Origin: Akkermansia muciniphila
GTDB lineage: Bacteria; Verrucomicrobiota; Verrucomicrobiia; Limisphaerales; SXTU01
Assembly (NCBI GenBank): GCA_945874145.1
Contig: CAMCFN010000030.1
Span: 1-49,554 of the forward strand
Direction of reading: 5' to 3'
DNA length: 49,554 bases
The notes below the pieces were generated by a model, which did not search any database, was not told where the DNA came from, and was given only the letters and a program-made list of their open reading frames with translations. Below are positions 9,465-18,046 of the stretch, piece after piece; within the stretch, counting starts at the first letter, position 1, and each line of letters opens with the position of its first letter. The position numbers and the translations under genes were made by a program.

Positions 9465-11510
9465 TCAAATCGGCGCCGGGGCGGGAGCGCCCAGTCCAGG
9501 TTCGAGCGGGGGCGGAGTGGAGCGCGGAGGTTCAGGCAACGGAGTGCCGGCCGGGGCTCCGCTGGGCGGGGTGGCCGTGATTGCGGCCGGAGGCGGGGGA
9601 TTGCTCATCTTGCCGGTGCGCACGATGTCATCAACTTGTGAACCTTCGAGGGTTTCGTATTCGAGCAGCGCCTTCGCGATGGCTTCCAGCTTGTCGCGGT
9701 TCGTGTCAATGATCTGCTTGGCCCGTGCGTAGGCCTCGTCAATGATGCGCTTCACCTCGGCATCAATCTCTTGAGCCGTGTGTTCGCTGTAATCCTTCCG
9801 CCTGCCGAGATCGCGGCCGAGGTAATGATCATCTTCCCCACCGTAATGAATCATGCCCAGTTTGTCGCTCATGCCAAACTGACAGACCATCGCCCGGACC
9901 ATGCCGGTCGCTTGTTGGATGTCGCCAGCGGCTCCGGTGGAAATGTCATCCGCCACGATTTCCTCGGCGATGCGGCCAGCCATCGTGACGGCGGCCATGT
10001 CCAGCATCTCCTTGCGGCGGCGACTGTGGATGTCGTCCTTGGGCAGATACATCGTCGCTCCAAGGGCTTGGCCGCGGGGTATGATGGTGACTTTGTGCAG
10101 CGGATGGGTGTTTTGAAGCAGGACGTTTACCAACGCGTGACCGGCCTCATGCCAGGCGGTGTTCTTCTTTTCCTCATCCGTCATGGCCAGACTACGACGT
10201 TCGCGGCCCCAGCGGACTTTGTCCCGCGCCTCTTCAAGCTCCTTCATCGTCACGGCCTTCTTGCCGTTGCGTGCGGCCAACAGGGCAGCCTCATTAAGCA
10301 GGTTGGCCAGTTCCGCGCCCGAAAAGCCTGGGGTGCCGCGCGCGATGACCGACAGTTCGGCGGTGGGGTCCAGCTTCACATTTCGCGCGTGGACTTTCAG
10401 AATCGCCTCGCGCCCACGCACGTCGGGGAGGTTCACGGTGATCTGGCGGTCAAAACGTCCCGGGCGGAGCAGGGCCGGGTCGAGGACATCAGGGCGGTTG
10501 GTGGCGGCGATGATGATGATGCCTTCGGTGGTGTCGAAGCCGTCCATTTCAACGAGCAGCGCGTTAAGCGTCTGCTCCCGTTCGTCGTTGCCGCCACCGA
10601 GGCCAATGCCACGGCTGCGGCCCACAGCGTCAATCTCATCAATGAAAATCAGGCACGGCGTGCTCTTTCGCGCTTGTTCGAACATGTCGCGCACACGGCT
10701 GGCACCGACACCCACGAACATCTCCACGAAGTCCGATCCGCTGATGCTGAAGAAGGCTGCTTCCGCCTCGCCGGCAATGGCTTTGGCCAACAGGGTCTTG
10801 CCGGTCCCGGGGGCCCCGATCATCAGGATGCCTTTGGGAATGCGTCCGCCCAGGCGTTGAAATTTCTTTGGGTCTTTGAGGAATTCGACCAACTCGCTCA
10901 CCTCGTCCTTCGCCTCCTCGACCCCCGCCACGTCCTTGAACGTGGTCTTGTTCTTGTCCTTGGCCAGCATGCGCGCCTTGCTCTTGCCAAAGCTCATCGC
11001 GCTTTTGCCGGCCATCTTCAGGTTGCGGATGAACACGAAGTAAACAAAGCCGGCGATGATCACAAAGGGCAGCAGGCTGATGAGGACCGACCAGAACAGC
11101 GTGTTGGGTTCCTTGGTAACGAAATCTCCGGTGGCCAGCAGTTTGTCCACCAGCTTTTCCGTGACCGGGATTTTGATGCGGAAGGCGGTTTCCATTTCCT
11201 TGCCCTCTCCGTTGAGGCGCGGCTTGCCGTTGCTGTCCGCCTCGACAAACGTGCCGCTGATTTCCCGGAGGTCGGAGGTCTGGGGATTGTAGGTGACGAC
11301 GCCATTGCGAATCAGCTTGGCGTCCACCTTCTTGATGAACTCCGGATAACTGAGCACTCGCACCTTCACCTCGGTCTGATTGCGAAATACGATGAGCAGC
11401 AGGATGGAGCAGAGAATGGCCAGCCAGACAATCCAAGGCCGCACGCCGGCCTTGAAGTCGTCGTTCGGCTCTTTTTTGCCGTTGTCTGGAGTGCGATTAG
11501 AGTCAGACAT
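9465..11510 (-). CDS. ftsH: ATP-dependent zinc metalloprotease FtsH
   Basis: A 681-residue membrane-anchored AAA+ protease that degrades unassembled membrane proteins and regulators. Two transmembrane helices (about 26-43 and 140-161) flank a periplasmic domain. The Walker A motif GAPGTGKT is at 232-239, Walker B LIFIDE at 287-292, and the second region of homology ([20 protein letters not shown]) near 336-355. The zinc-binding HEAGH is at 454-458. The carboxyl tail after about 640 is Pro/Ala-rich and poorly conserved. The ATG at 11510 gives a short cytosolic leader before the first helix. It is preceded by the ptsN-like gene and followed by the RodZ-like gene on the same strand. Confidence 0.97.
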   Translation of the reverse strand: MSDSNRTPDNGKKEPNDDFKAGVRPWIVWLAILCSILLLIVFRNQTEVKVRVLSYPEFIKKVDAKLIRNGVVTYNPQTSDLREISGTFVEADSNGKPRLNGEGKEMETAFRIKIPVTEKLVDKLLATGDFVTKEPNTLFWSVLISLLPFVIIAGFVYFVFIRNLKMAGKSAMSFGKSKARMLAKDKNKTTFKDVAGVEEAKDEVSELVEFLKDPKKFQRLGGRIPKGILMIGAPGTGKTLLAKAIAGEAEAAFFSISGSDFVEMFVGVGASRVRDMFEQARKSTPCLIFIDEIDAVGRSRGIGLGGGNDEREQTLNALLVEMDGFDTTEGIIIIAATNRPDVLDPALLRPGRFDRQITVNLPDVRGREAILKVHARNVKLDPTAELSVIARGTPGFSGAELANLLNEAALLAARNGKKAVTMKELEEARDKVRWGRERRSLAMTDEEKKNTAWHEAGHALVNVLLQNTHPLHKVTIIPRGQALGATMYLPKDDIHSRRRKEMLDMAAVTMAGRIAEEIVADDISTGAAGDIQQATGMVRAMVCQFGMSDKLGMIHYGGEDDHYLGRDLGRRKDYSEHTAQEIDAEVKRIIDEAYARAKQIIDTNRDKLEAIAKALLEYETLEGSQVDDIVRTGKMSNPPPPAAITATPPSGAPAGTPLPEPPRSTPPPLEPGLGAPAPAPI

Positions 11511-11623
11511 TTTTTAAGATGGGTAAGGCTAACACCCGGCAGGAGGGGAAGCAACAGCCTGATTGGACGAACGCCCCAACACTGCGCCGGGAACATTCCG
11601 CCTGCCCACGCGGTTGCGGCAGC

Positions 11624-12091
11624 TCACTTCTTCGGGGCCTGATCAGTCACGGCCTTGAACATGGCTTCGGCATGCGGGGCTGCCTCCAAGGAGGCGCGAA
11701 ATTCCTTGTTGTGCAACATTTTGGCGATGTTGGCCAAGGTGTGCAGGTGCTTCTGGAACTGGCCTTGCGGGACGAGGAACAACATCACGAGCTTGACCGG
11801 TTGGCTGTCCAGCGCGTCGAAATTGATGCCCTTGGCGCTGCGCCCAAACGCTCCCACCACTTCGCCAATGAGGTCCGTGCTGGCGTGCGGGATGCCGATG
11901 CCGAACCCGATGCCGGTGCTCATCGAGTTCTCCCGTTTGCGGACCACCGCAGCGATGGCTTCGCGGTTCTCTGACTTGATCTTGCCGCACTGGACGAGGA
12001 GATCGAGCAGTTCGTCAATGGCTTCCCAGCGATTGGAGGCCTTCAAATCGGCGACGATTTGCTCTTTCCGAAGAATGTCCGCGAGCGTCAT
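11624..12091 (-). CDS. PTS EIIA-type (PtsN-like, nitrogen PTS) protein
   Basis: A 155-residue protein of the EIIA-Ntr/fructose family. The phospho-accepting histidine is His69 in FGIGIPHAST. The preceding helix (WEAIDELLDLLVQCGKI) and following strands (PVKLVMLFLVPQGQFQKHLHTLANIAKML) match the family. These proteins receive phosphate from HPr/NPr and regulate rather than transport when no EIIBC partner is nearby, and none is seen here. The ATG at 12091 (MTLADILRKEQIV) is the family-typical start, although the frame stays open upstream. It may be co-transcribed with ftsH, 113 bp downstream. Confidence 0.9.
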   Translation of the reverse strand: MTLADILRKEQIVADLKASNRWEAIDELLDLLVQCGKIKSENREAIAAVVRKRENSMSTGIGFGIGIPHASTDLIGEVVGAFGRSAKGINFDALDSQPVKLVMLFLVPQGQFQKHLHTLANIAKMLHNKEFRASLEAAPHAEAMFKAVTDQAPKK

Positions 12092-12249
12092 AGGAGAAAA
12101 ATCAGCCAACCCATTTCGCAGCAAGCAAAGGAGTGATTCAAGAACGAATTCCGGTTGGGAAGCGATTTGCCGGCGGAAGGCGGCCCAGGGCTGTTCAGAA
12201 CCCTGAACCAACTTTAAACGAGCCCCATCTGCGCGCGCAGACTTCGGCC

Positions 12250-12516
12250 TCACTCACTGGCCTTGGAGATTAGCCACCGAGTGTCGGGGCCAGAATTGGG
12301 CAAGGCTCCGTTGCGAGTGGCCGTGCGCCCGTCCACCCAGCGATGGATTCCTGAATTTCCCTCGAAGAACGAGAGGCCGTAGGCATCGTTGTGGTAGCTG
12401 GCGGGGTAGTCGAAGAAGGTCGTTGCCGTCGGCAGCGGGTTCGCCACCTGTAAGATGCTGTCGTTCAAGCCAGTGGGTTCTTCGTCGAGGAAGACGAACC
12501 TTTCGGCGCACTTGCC
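12250..12516 (-). pseudogene. Remnant of an H-X9-DG prepilin-like secreted protein
   Basis: The minus strand is open for about 88 codons here after an in-frame TAG at 12517-12519, with no good start. The translation carries ERFVFLDEEPTGLNDSIL and FFDYPASYHNDAYGLSFFEG. From memory this matches the carboxyl half of Verrucomicrobial prepilin-type 'H-X9-DG' proteins, which usually read FVFLDEHPDSINDG and PASYHNGAxGLSFADGH. Here the DG is replaced by EG and the amino-terminal pilin helix is gone. It is therefore called a truncated, decaying gene. The next 150 bp upstream hold no pilin-like sequence. Confidence 0.6.
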
Positions 12517-12665
12517 CTAGCTATCACTTGTCCGAGCTTGCGGCGCTCAAAGATGGAGCTTTTTGCGCTGCTTTGCGCCCTTTGTGGTAAAAGGGACTTA
12601 TCCACCTCGCCGTTACAACGCAAAACTCGGAATGTGGAAGGCGGAACGGAAGAATCGACACCTCA

Positions 12666-12707
12666 CCCTCAATCCCTCTGCCCGGTAGAGGCGGAGAGGG
12701 AGGAGGG
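12666..12707. repeat. Imperfect hairpin (CCCTC...GAGGG type)
   Basis: The left arm 12666-12682 and right arm 12690-12707 pair with a few mismatches around a 7-nt loop. The hairpin lies just beyond the stop codon of the minus-strand NHL gene. It could act as a transcript end or be another dispersed palindrome. Confidence 0.5.
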
Positions 12708-12718
12708 TTATGAGTGGT

Positions 12719-13813
12719 TCAGCTCACCTTGCGCAGCTTGGTGATGCGGCCGGTGTTGACCCACTCGGCGACGAAGATGTTGCCGGCGGCGTCGAAGCAG
12801 GCGTCGTGCGGGTGGAGGAACTTGCCGGAGACCCAGCCTTCGCCCTTTTCCTCGCGGCGGAGCTTCATGCCTTCCTTGAGCACAGCCGCGCGCCACGCGG
12901 GGTCTTCGCCGAGGTGGACGATGACCTTGTCGTCCTTGTCGAGGAGCGTGATGCGGGCGCTGAGGTCGGGCACGAGGAGGGTGTCTTGGTAGGAGTCGAG
13001 GTTCGCGGGGAGGATGAAGCCGTCGAGGGTCTTGAGGTGCTTGCCTTCGAGCGACCACCACTGGAGGCGCTTGTTCGCACGGTCGGCGACGACGACGGAA
13101 GGCGTGCGGCCGGGGCGGTCATCCATCCAGAGGCCGTGCGGGGTGTTGAACTGCGCAGGGCCAGCGCCCGGTTCGCCGAACATGGAAACCCACTTGCCGT
13201 TCTTGTCGTAGCGATGGACGCGGTGAGAGCCGTAGCCGTCGGCAAGGTAGAAGCCGCCGTCGGGGAGGAAGGCGTAGTTCGTCGGCATGAAGGCGTCGCG
13301 GCCCCAGCGCTTGGCGGGCTTGGTGTCTTCGCCTTCGGGGTAAAGTTTGGACTCCATCGGCGCGCGCTTTTCCCAGACGACTTCGCCCTTGAGGGTGAGC
13401 TTGGCGAAGCTCTTGACCTGCTGATAGGCGGTGACCCAGAGGAACTGCTCCTTGCCCTCGGTGCGGACTTCGAGGCCGTGGCCGCCGCCTTGGAATTGCT
13501 GGCCGAAGGCGCGGATGAACTTGCCCTTGGCATCGAACACGAAGATGGAGGGGTGGTCCTTCAGGTTCTCGCGGCCCTCGTGGATGACGTAGAGGTTTTG
13601 GTCGCGATCCACGGCGACGTTGTGGGTGGTTTGCCAAGTGTATTGGGCGGGGAGCTGCACCCAGTTGTGGAGGACTTCGTAGCGATGCGCGCCAGTGCCG
13701 ATGACGAGTTGTTGGTCGGACTTCTGGGCGGTGAGCACGCGCGGCGCAGTGAGCGCGGCAGCAGTGGTGGCGACGGCGGAAACGAAACGGCGGCGGGAGA
13801 CTTGAGGCTTCAT
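12719..13813 (-). CDS. Tat-exported NHL/six-bladed beta-propeller protein
   Basis: A 364-residue protein starting MKPQVSRRRFVSAVATTAAAL, a twin-arginine export signal. The mature part is a repeat-rich propeller. Blade-like motifs include THNVAVDRDQNLYVIHEG, FQGGGHGLEVR, NYAFLPDGGFYLADGYG, FNTPHGLWMDD, SVVVADRANKRLQWW and LHPHDACFDAAGNIFVAEW, typical of NHL and peptidyl-alpha-hydroxyglycine-lyase-like propellers. A catalytic role cannot be shown; such proteins often bind ligands or surface partners. The ATG at 13813 is at the signal peptide. It is divergent from tRNA-Ser, 203 bp away, and no clear promoter was picked out in that gap. Confidence 0.85.
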   Translation of the reverse strand: MKPQVSRRRFVSAVATTAAALTAPRVLTAQKSDQQLVIGTGAHRYEVLHNWVQLPAQYTWQTTHNVAVDRDQNLYVIHEGRENLKDHPSIFVFDAKGKFIRAFGQQFQGGGHGLEVRTEGKEQFLWVTAYQQVKSFAKLTLKGEVVWEKRAPMESKLYPEGEDTKPAKRWGRDAFMPTNYAFLPDGGFYLADGYGSHRVHRYDKNGKWVSMFGEPGAGPAQFNTPHGLWMDDRPGRTPSVVVADRANKRLQWWSLEGKHLKTLDGFILPANLDSYQDTLLVPDLSARITLLDKDDKVIVHLGEDPAWRAAVLKEGMKLRREEKGEGWVSGKFLHPHDACFDAAGNIFVAEWVNTGRITKLRKVS

Positions 13814-14016
13814 AGACGTTGGAGTCGAGTTGCGGCAGTGAGTGCTGGGCCATTGTAGGCAACCACGATAAGGGCGCAACCCCCGTTGTTGGTTCGGGTC
13901 TGAGCAACCAACTTGACCACATCGCCGCTGAGGTCTATACGTCTCAGGCCGTTGATGCTTCTCCGAGTTGGGAAGCGATGCTGTTCGGGTTGGAACCAAT
14001 CCAAATCGGCACGGTA

Positions 14017-14109
14017 GGAGAGATGGCCGAGTGGCTGAAGGCGCTGGTTTGCTAAACCGGTATACGGTCAAAAGCCGTATCGGGGGTTCGAATCCCCCTC
14101 TCTCCGCCA
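14017..14109 (+). tRNA. tRNA-Ser (anticodon GCT)
   Basis: A 93-nt class II tRNA. The acceptor stem GGAGAGA (14017-14023) pairs with TCTCTCC (14099-14105), followed by discriminator G and an encoded CCA (14107-14109). The anticodon loop TTGCTAA puts GCT at 14051-14053. A long variable arm (TACGGTCAAAAGCCGTA) and the T-loop GGTTCGAATCC are present, as expected for serine. It reads AGC/AGU codons. Its 3' end faces the sulfatase block. Confidence 0.97.
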
Positions 14110-14360
14110 CCTCCGCTTTTCCCCAAATAGAAGCCAGTATTTCGGTGGATTGCACCTCTGCGTGATGGGCCAAAATTTATGCAGAAAGTATGCAAAGCGC
14201 CGGTTTTCGGCCTTTTTTCGCACCATGGTTCACAGCGCTTCAACACGCTCCATTTTTCCGCGCCGGGCGGCGGGTAAGCTGCATTTTTCCGGCTCTTGAA
14301 GCTCACAGTGCGGACGGCACCGAGCGCCAAGAAATCATCGCGGATCAAGTAACTCCATTC

Positions 14361-16022
14361 ATGAAAAGCCTCCCCACCCTTGCCGCGACGTTGCTGACGC
14401 TTGCCACGCTGCACGCCGCGGCACCCGCGAAGCCGAACATCGTCTTCATTCTCGCCGACGACCTCGGGTTTGCAGAGATCGGTGCCAACGGTTCCGATCG
14501 CTACAAGACCCCCCACATCGACTCGCTCGCGAACACTGGAATCCGTTTTAATCACTGCTACACCGTTCCGCTCTGTGGCCCATCTCGCTCGCTCATTCTA
14601 ACCGGACGCTATGGCTTCCGCACGGGGGCCGTCACGCAGGACGGGTGCGCTTCTATCATCCGCACTGGCGAAAAGGCCGAGGTCATGGTTCCCACGGTTT
14701 TGAAGAAGGCCGGTTACACCACGGCGATGATTGGCAAATGGGGCCAGGTTCTGCCCTCGGGCGATGCGACTCAATGGGGCTTCGATCACGTGTTGGGTTT
14801 CAAGGCCAGCGGCATCTATTGGAACAAAACCGCCGCCGCCGCCTGGGTCAAAAAGTATGCGCTCGCCGGTGAAAAGGGAGCCGACGACGGTGTCCGCGCC
14901 AACCCCGGCCCTTACAACATCAACGAGAAAAAGCTGATGATGACGGACACCGAATACATGCCCGACTTGATGCACAAGAGCGCCATCGACTTCATCAACG
15001 CGAACCAGAGCAAACCCTTTTTCCTCTACTACTCGCTCTCGTTCGTGCATTCGCAGATCCTGCCCACGCCCGACAGTGCGCCGCCCGTCGCTGGCACGGA
15101 TGCTGCCGTCCGTTATGTCCAACTCTACAACGACAACGTCACCTATATGGACAAGCTCGTCGGTAAACTCCTCGCCGAATTGGACCGGCTCAAACTTCGC
15201 GACAACACCATCGTCTTCTTCATGGGCGACAACGGCACCGCGAAGGCGAACGCTGACCGTGCGACTATCGGTGGCCGGCGCATCGTTGGGCAGAAAGGTG
15301 GCATGGAAGAAGGCGGCGGGCTTGTCCCCTTCATCATCAGTTGGCCCGGCGTCACCCCCGCGGGCAGACTCAACGAAAACTTCACCGACGCTTCGGACTT
15401 GCTTCCCACCTTCGCTGAAATCGCCGGAGTGCCCCTACCGGGAAATCGAATCATCGACGGCAAGAGCCTGTTCCCCCAAATCAAAGGTGAAACGAAATCT
15501 CCGCGCACTTGGGCGTTCACTCAGCTCGGTGAAAACTATTATGTGCGGGAAGCAGGCTGGAAGCTCAACCAAGCTGGCCAGCTCTTCGACATGAAAAACG
15601 CACCTTTCGAAGAGATTCCCGTCCCGGGTGATTCCAAAGACACAGCCTCCGTGGCCGCCCGCCAGCGTCTCAGCGCCGCTCTCGCCCAACTCAATCCCGG
15701 TGCCGGCTTCAAAGGCGAAGGCAGCGGTCGCGGTGACAAGACCAAGAAGGAGAAAAAGAAAACAACCGCTGTGATCGATGCAAAGCCTGCGACCGCGGCG
15801 TCTGCCACGCCGGTCGACGCTGCACTTGACCCCGCCGTCGCCGAGCGCGCCGCGAAGTTCGACAAGCTCGACAAGGCGAAGACCGGGAAGCTCACCCGCG
15901 AATATTACACCGCCCATCAGTCCGATGCCGCCGCCGCCGCGGAACATTTCGAACGGATGGACACCAACAAGGACGGCATCGTCACGCGCGAAGAATACGT
16001 CTCGGAAGGTAGAAAGAACTGA
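14361..16022 (+). CDS. Secreted sulfatase with carboxyl-terminal EF-hand region
   Basis: A 553-residue type I sulfatase with a signal peptide (to about residue 21) and the metal motif NIVFILADDLG. The formylglycine motif is Cys72-Gly-Pro-Ser-Arg in CGPSRSLILTGR. Other family elements are FFMGDNGT and QKGGMEEGG. The usual GKWH is GKWG (125-128), within GKWGQVLPSGDATQWGF. After the catalytic domain a Lys/Ala-rich linker leads to about 60 residues with one good EF-hand loop (DTNKDGIVTREEY) and a degenerate one before it, suggesting calcium binding. It is the first gene of the plus-strand sulfatase run. The 251-bp gap after tRNA-Ser shows no obvious regulatory motif. The substrate cannot be told from sequence. 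Confidence 0.93.
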   Translation: MKSLPTLAATLLTLATLHAAAPAKPNIVFILADDLGFAEIGANGSDRYKTPHIDSLANTGIRFNHCYTVPLCGPSRSLILTGRYGFRTGAVTQDGCASIIRTGEKAEVMVPTVLKKAGYTTAMIGKWGQVLPSGDATQWGFDHVLGFKASGIYWNKTAAAAWVKKYALAGEKGADDGVRANPGPYNINEKKLMMTDTEYMPDLMHKSAIDFINANQSKPFFLYYSLSFVHSQILPTPDSAPPVAGTDAAVRYVQLYNDNVTYMDKLVGKLLAELDRLKLRDNTIVFFMGDNGTAKANADRATIGGRRIVGQKGGMEEGGGLVPFIISWPGVTPAGRLNENFTDASDLLPTFAEIAGVPLPGNRIIDGKSLFPQIKGETKSPRTWAFTQLGENYYVREAGWKLNQAGQLFDMKNAPFEEIPVPGDSKDTASVAARQRLSAALAQLNPGAGFKGEGSGRGDKTKKEKKKTTAVIDAKPATAASATPVDAALDPAVAERAAKFDKLDKAKTGKLTREYYTAHQSDAAAAAEHFERMDTNKDGIVTREEYVSEGRKN

Positions 16023-16049
16023 GACCGTGAGAAACCTTACTCTTGCCTT

Positions 16050-16539
16050 CCTGCGCGCCTCGACCGTCTCGTGGGCAGCGGCGTGGCCTTCAACCGCGCT
16101 TACATGCAAGGCGTCCTCAACTGCGCGACCTGCTTGCCCTCATCCGTTGGGACCGCTGGGAAAAGTGCCGTGCGCTGCGCCTCCCGAGCGTGACCTTCGC
16201 GAGCTCCAGCTGGAACACGCGCCCGCGCAACGAACGCCCGCCGCTCTGGATGAAAGAGGTTCCCGTCACGCCCGCGTTGCAAAAGCCGCTCATGGACTCG
16301 GTGATCGCCCCGCCCGACGAACTCGCCGCGCACCTCCGCGAGGCTCTTGCGTGGACGAAGGCCAACCGCGACCTCAAGCCCGCCAACACCGTCATCATCT
16401 ACGCCTGGAGCGAGCATGACGAAGGCAGATGGCGCCAGCCCACGCCCGGCGCGGATGGCCGCCCAATGAAGATCGCATCAGGGCAGTGGAGAAATTATTG
16501 TTTCCGTCAACGCGCACCCCAACCACCGCAACCCCATGA
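16050..16539 (+). pseudogene. Chimeric gene scar: sulfatase fragment plus glycosidase-like carboxyl end
   Basis: From 16050 one frame reads PARLDRLVGSGVAFNRAYMQ and then CATCLPSS, an internal sulfatase segment with a damaged formylglycine site. From about 16130 a second frame carries SVIAPPDELAAHLREALAWT and ANTVIIYAWSEHDEG. This resembles the end of GH71/GH99/WbsX-like proteins with their AWNE-x2-EG motif. A 1-nt loss near 16464 moves the frame again to NEDRIRAVEKLLFP, ending in a TGA (16537-16539) that overlaps the ATG of the next sulfatase. Two genes were thus fused by deletion and then frameshifted. No complete product is possible. Confidence 0.75.
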
Positions 16540-18020
16540 AACGCACATTCTCAGTTCTCGCCGCGCTGCTCGGCGCAGCTTCGGCCTTCGCCGCATCGCC
16601 CGCCGCCAAGCCCAACATCCTGTTCATCCTCGCCGACGACCTCGGGCAGATGGACATCGGGGCGTTCAACCCAAAGACCTTTTACGAGACGCCGAACATC
16701 AACGCGTTGGCCAAGCGCGGGATGAAGTTCACGCAGGGCTACGCCGCGTGCAGCGTGTGCTCGCCCACGCGCGGGAACATCATGACGGGGAAGTATCCGC
16801 CGCGCTTCGGCATCACGAACTTCATCCCCGGCGGGCGCACGGGCAAACTGCTGCCCGCGCCCAATGCCGGCCAGTTGCCGCTCGCCGAAGTGACCATCGC
16901 GGAGTCGTTGCGCGACGCGGGCTACGCGACGTTCTTCGCGGGCAAATGGCATCTGGGCGGCGCGGGTTTCATGCCCAAGGACCAAGGGTTTACCGCCGAA
17001 CCCAGCGGCGACACAGGCCCGAAGCCCGCAGCGAAGTCGCCCGACGCGAAGGCCGATGCCGGCGCAATTGACCCAAAGAGCGACCCGAAGCGCACCGACC
17101 TCATCACGCAGGAGGCGGTCAAGTTCATCGAGCAAAACAAGAGCCGTCCCTTCTTCGCCTACTTGCCCTTCAACGCGCCGCATGTGCCCATCGGCGCGCG
17201 CGCGGACTTGGTGGCGAAGTGGCAGGAGAAGGCGAAGCAAGCGCCCACCGACGCGTGGGGCCAGGAGCGCGCGAATCAAGTGCGACTTGTGCAAAACAAC
17301 GCCGTGTATGCCGCGATGCTGGAGCAGTTCGACGCGGGTGTCGGACGCGTGCTCGCGGCGTTGGACAAGCATGGGCTCACGGAGAAAACCATCGTGGTCT
17401 TCATGTCCGACAATGGCGGCCTCGCCACGGCGGAAGGTCATCCCACCTCGAACCTCCCGTTGCGTGCCGGCAAAGGCTGGCCCTATGAAGGCGGCGTGCG
17501 CGAGCCGCTGATTGTCGTGGCACCCGGCGTGACGAAGCCCGGCACGACGTGCGATTCACCCGTCATCAGCACGGACTTTTATCCGACGTTGCTTCAACTC
17601 GCGGGCCTGCCGCTGAAACCCGCACAACATCTCGACGGTGTGAGCTTCGTGCCGTTGCTCCGGGGCGAGACGATGCAGCGTGGCAAGCCGCTGTTCTGGC
17701 ATTACCCGCATTACGCTAACCAAGGCGGCGCGCCCAACGGCGTCATCCGCGACGGCGATTGGAAACTCATCGAGTGGTATGAAGACGGCGCGCTAGAGCT
17801 TTACAACATTGCCCGAGACATCAGCGAGAAGACCAACCTTGCCGCGCAACAACCCGAGCGGGGGAAGGAGCTGCACGCCAAGCTCATCGCGTGGCGGAAG
17901 GAGGTCGGCGCACTGATGCCCACGCCAAATCCAGAGTTCGACCCGGCGAAGGAGCCGCAGAGCAAGGGTGGCGGTAAAGGTGGCAAAGGCGGCGGCAACA
18001 AGAAGGAAGCGGCCAAGTGA
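16536..18020 (+). CDS. Secreted sulfatase (arylsulfatase A-like)
   Basis: A 494-residue type I sulfatase with a signal peptide (MKRTFSVLAALLGAASAFA). The metal-binding NILFILADDLGQMD and formylglycine motif Cys75-Ser-Pro-Thr-Arg (CSPTRGNIMTGKYPPR) are present. So are FFAGKWHLGG, the substrate-pocket strand VVFMSDNGG, and RAGKGWPYEGGVREP. It is full length and appears active. The carboxyl tail is Gly/Lys-rich (KGGGKGGKGGGNKK), perhaps for attachment to anionic polymers. Its ATG overlaps the stop of the decayed upstream gene, and its stop overlaps a GTG of the next gene, indicating coupled translation. Confidence 0.95.
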   Translation: MKRTFSVLAALLGAASAFAASPAAKPNILFILADDLGQMDIGAFNPKTFYETPNINALAKRGMKFTQGYAACSVCSPTRGNIMTGKYPPRFGITNFIPGGRTGKLLPAPNAGQLPLAEVTIAESLRDAGYATFFAGKWHLGGAGFMPKDQGFTAEPSGDTGPKPAAKSPDAKADAGAIDPKSDPKRTDLITQEAVKFIEQNKSRPFFAYLPFNAPHVPIGARADLVAKWQEKAKQAPTDAWGQERANQVRLVQNNAVYAAMLEQFDAGVGRVLAALDKHGLTEKTIVVFMSDNGGLATAEGHPTSNLPLRAGKGWPYEGGVREPLIVVAPGVTKPGTTCDSPVISTDFYPTLLQLAGLPLKPAQHLDGVSFVPLLRGETMQRGKPLFWHYPHYANQGGAPNGVIRDGDWKLIEWYEDGALELYNIARDISEKTNLAAQQPERGKELHAKLIAWRKEVGALMPTPNPEFDPAKEPQSKGGGKGGKGGGNKKEAAK

Positions 18021-18046
18021 ACGGCCTAAGCCATCCATCACCCACC

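Noticed and set aside
9771..11642. A 623-codon open frame antisense to ftsH
   Set aside because: It mirrors a certain ftsH gene in GC-rich DNA. Its translation is low in recognisable domains and rich in His/Arg/Gly, typical of a shadow frame.
14733..14744. GKWG in place of GKWH in the first sulfatase as a sign of inactivation
   Set aside because: All other catalytic motifs are intact, and the surrounding GKWxQ pattern appears to be a subfamily trait rather than a random loss.
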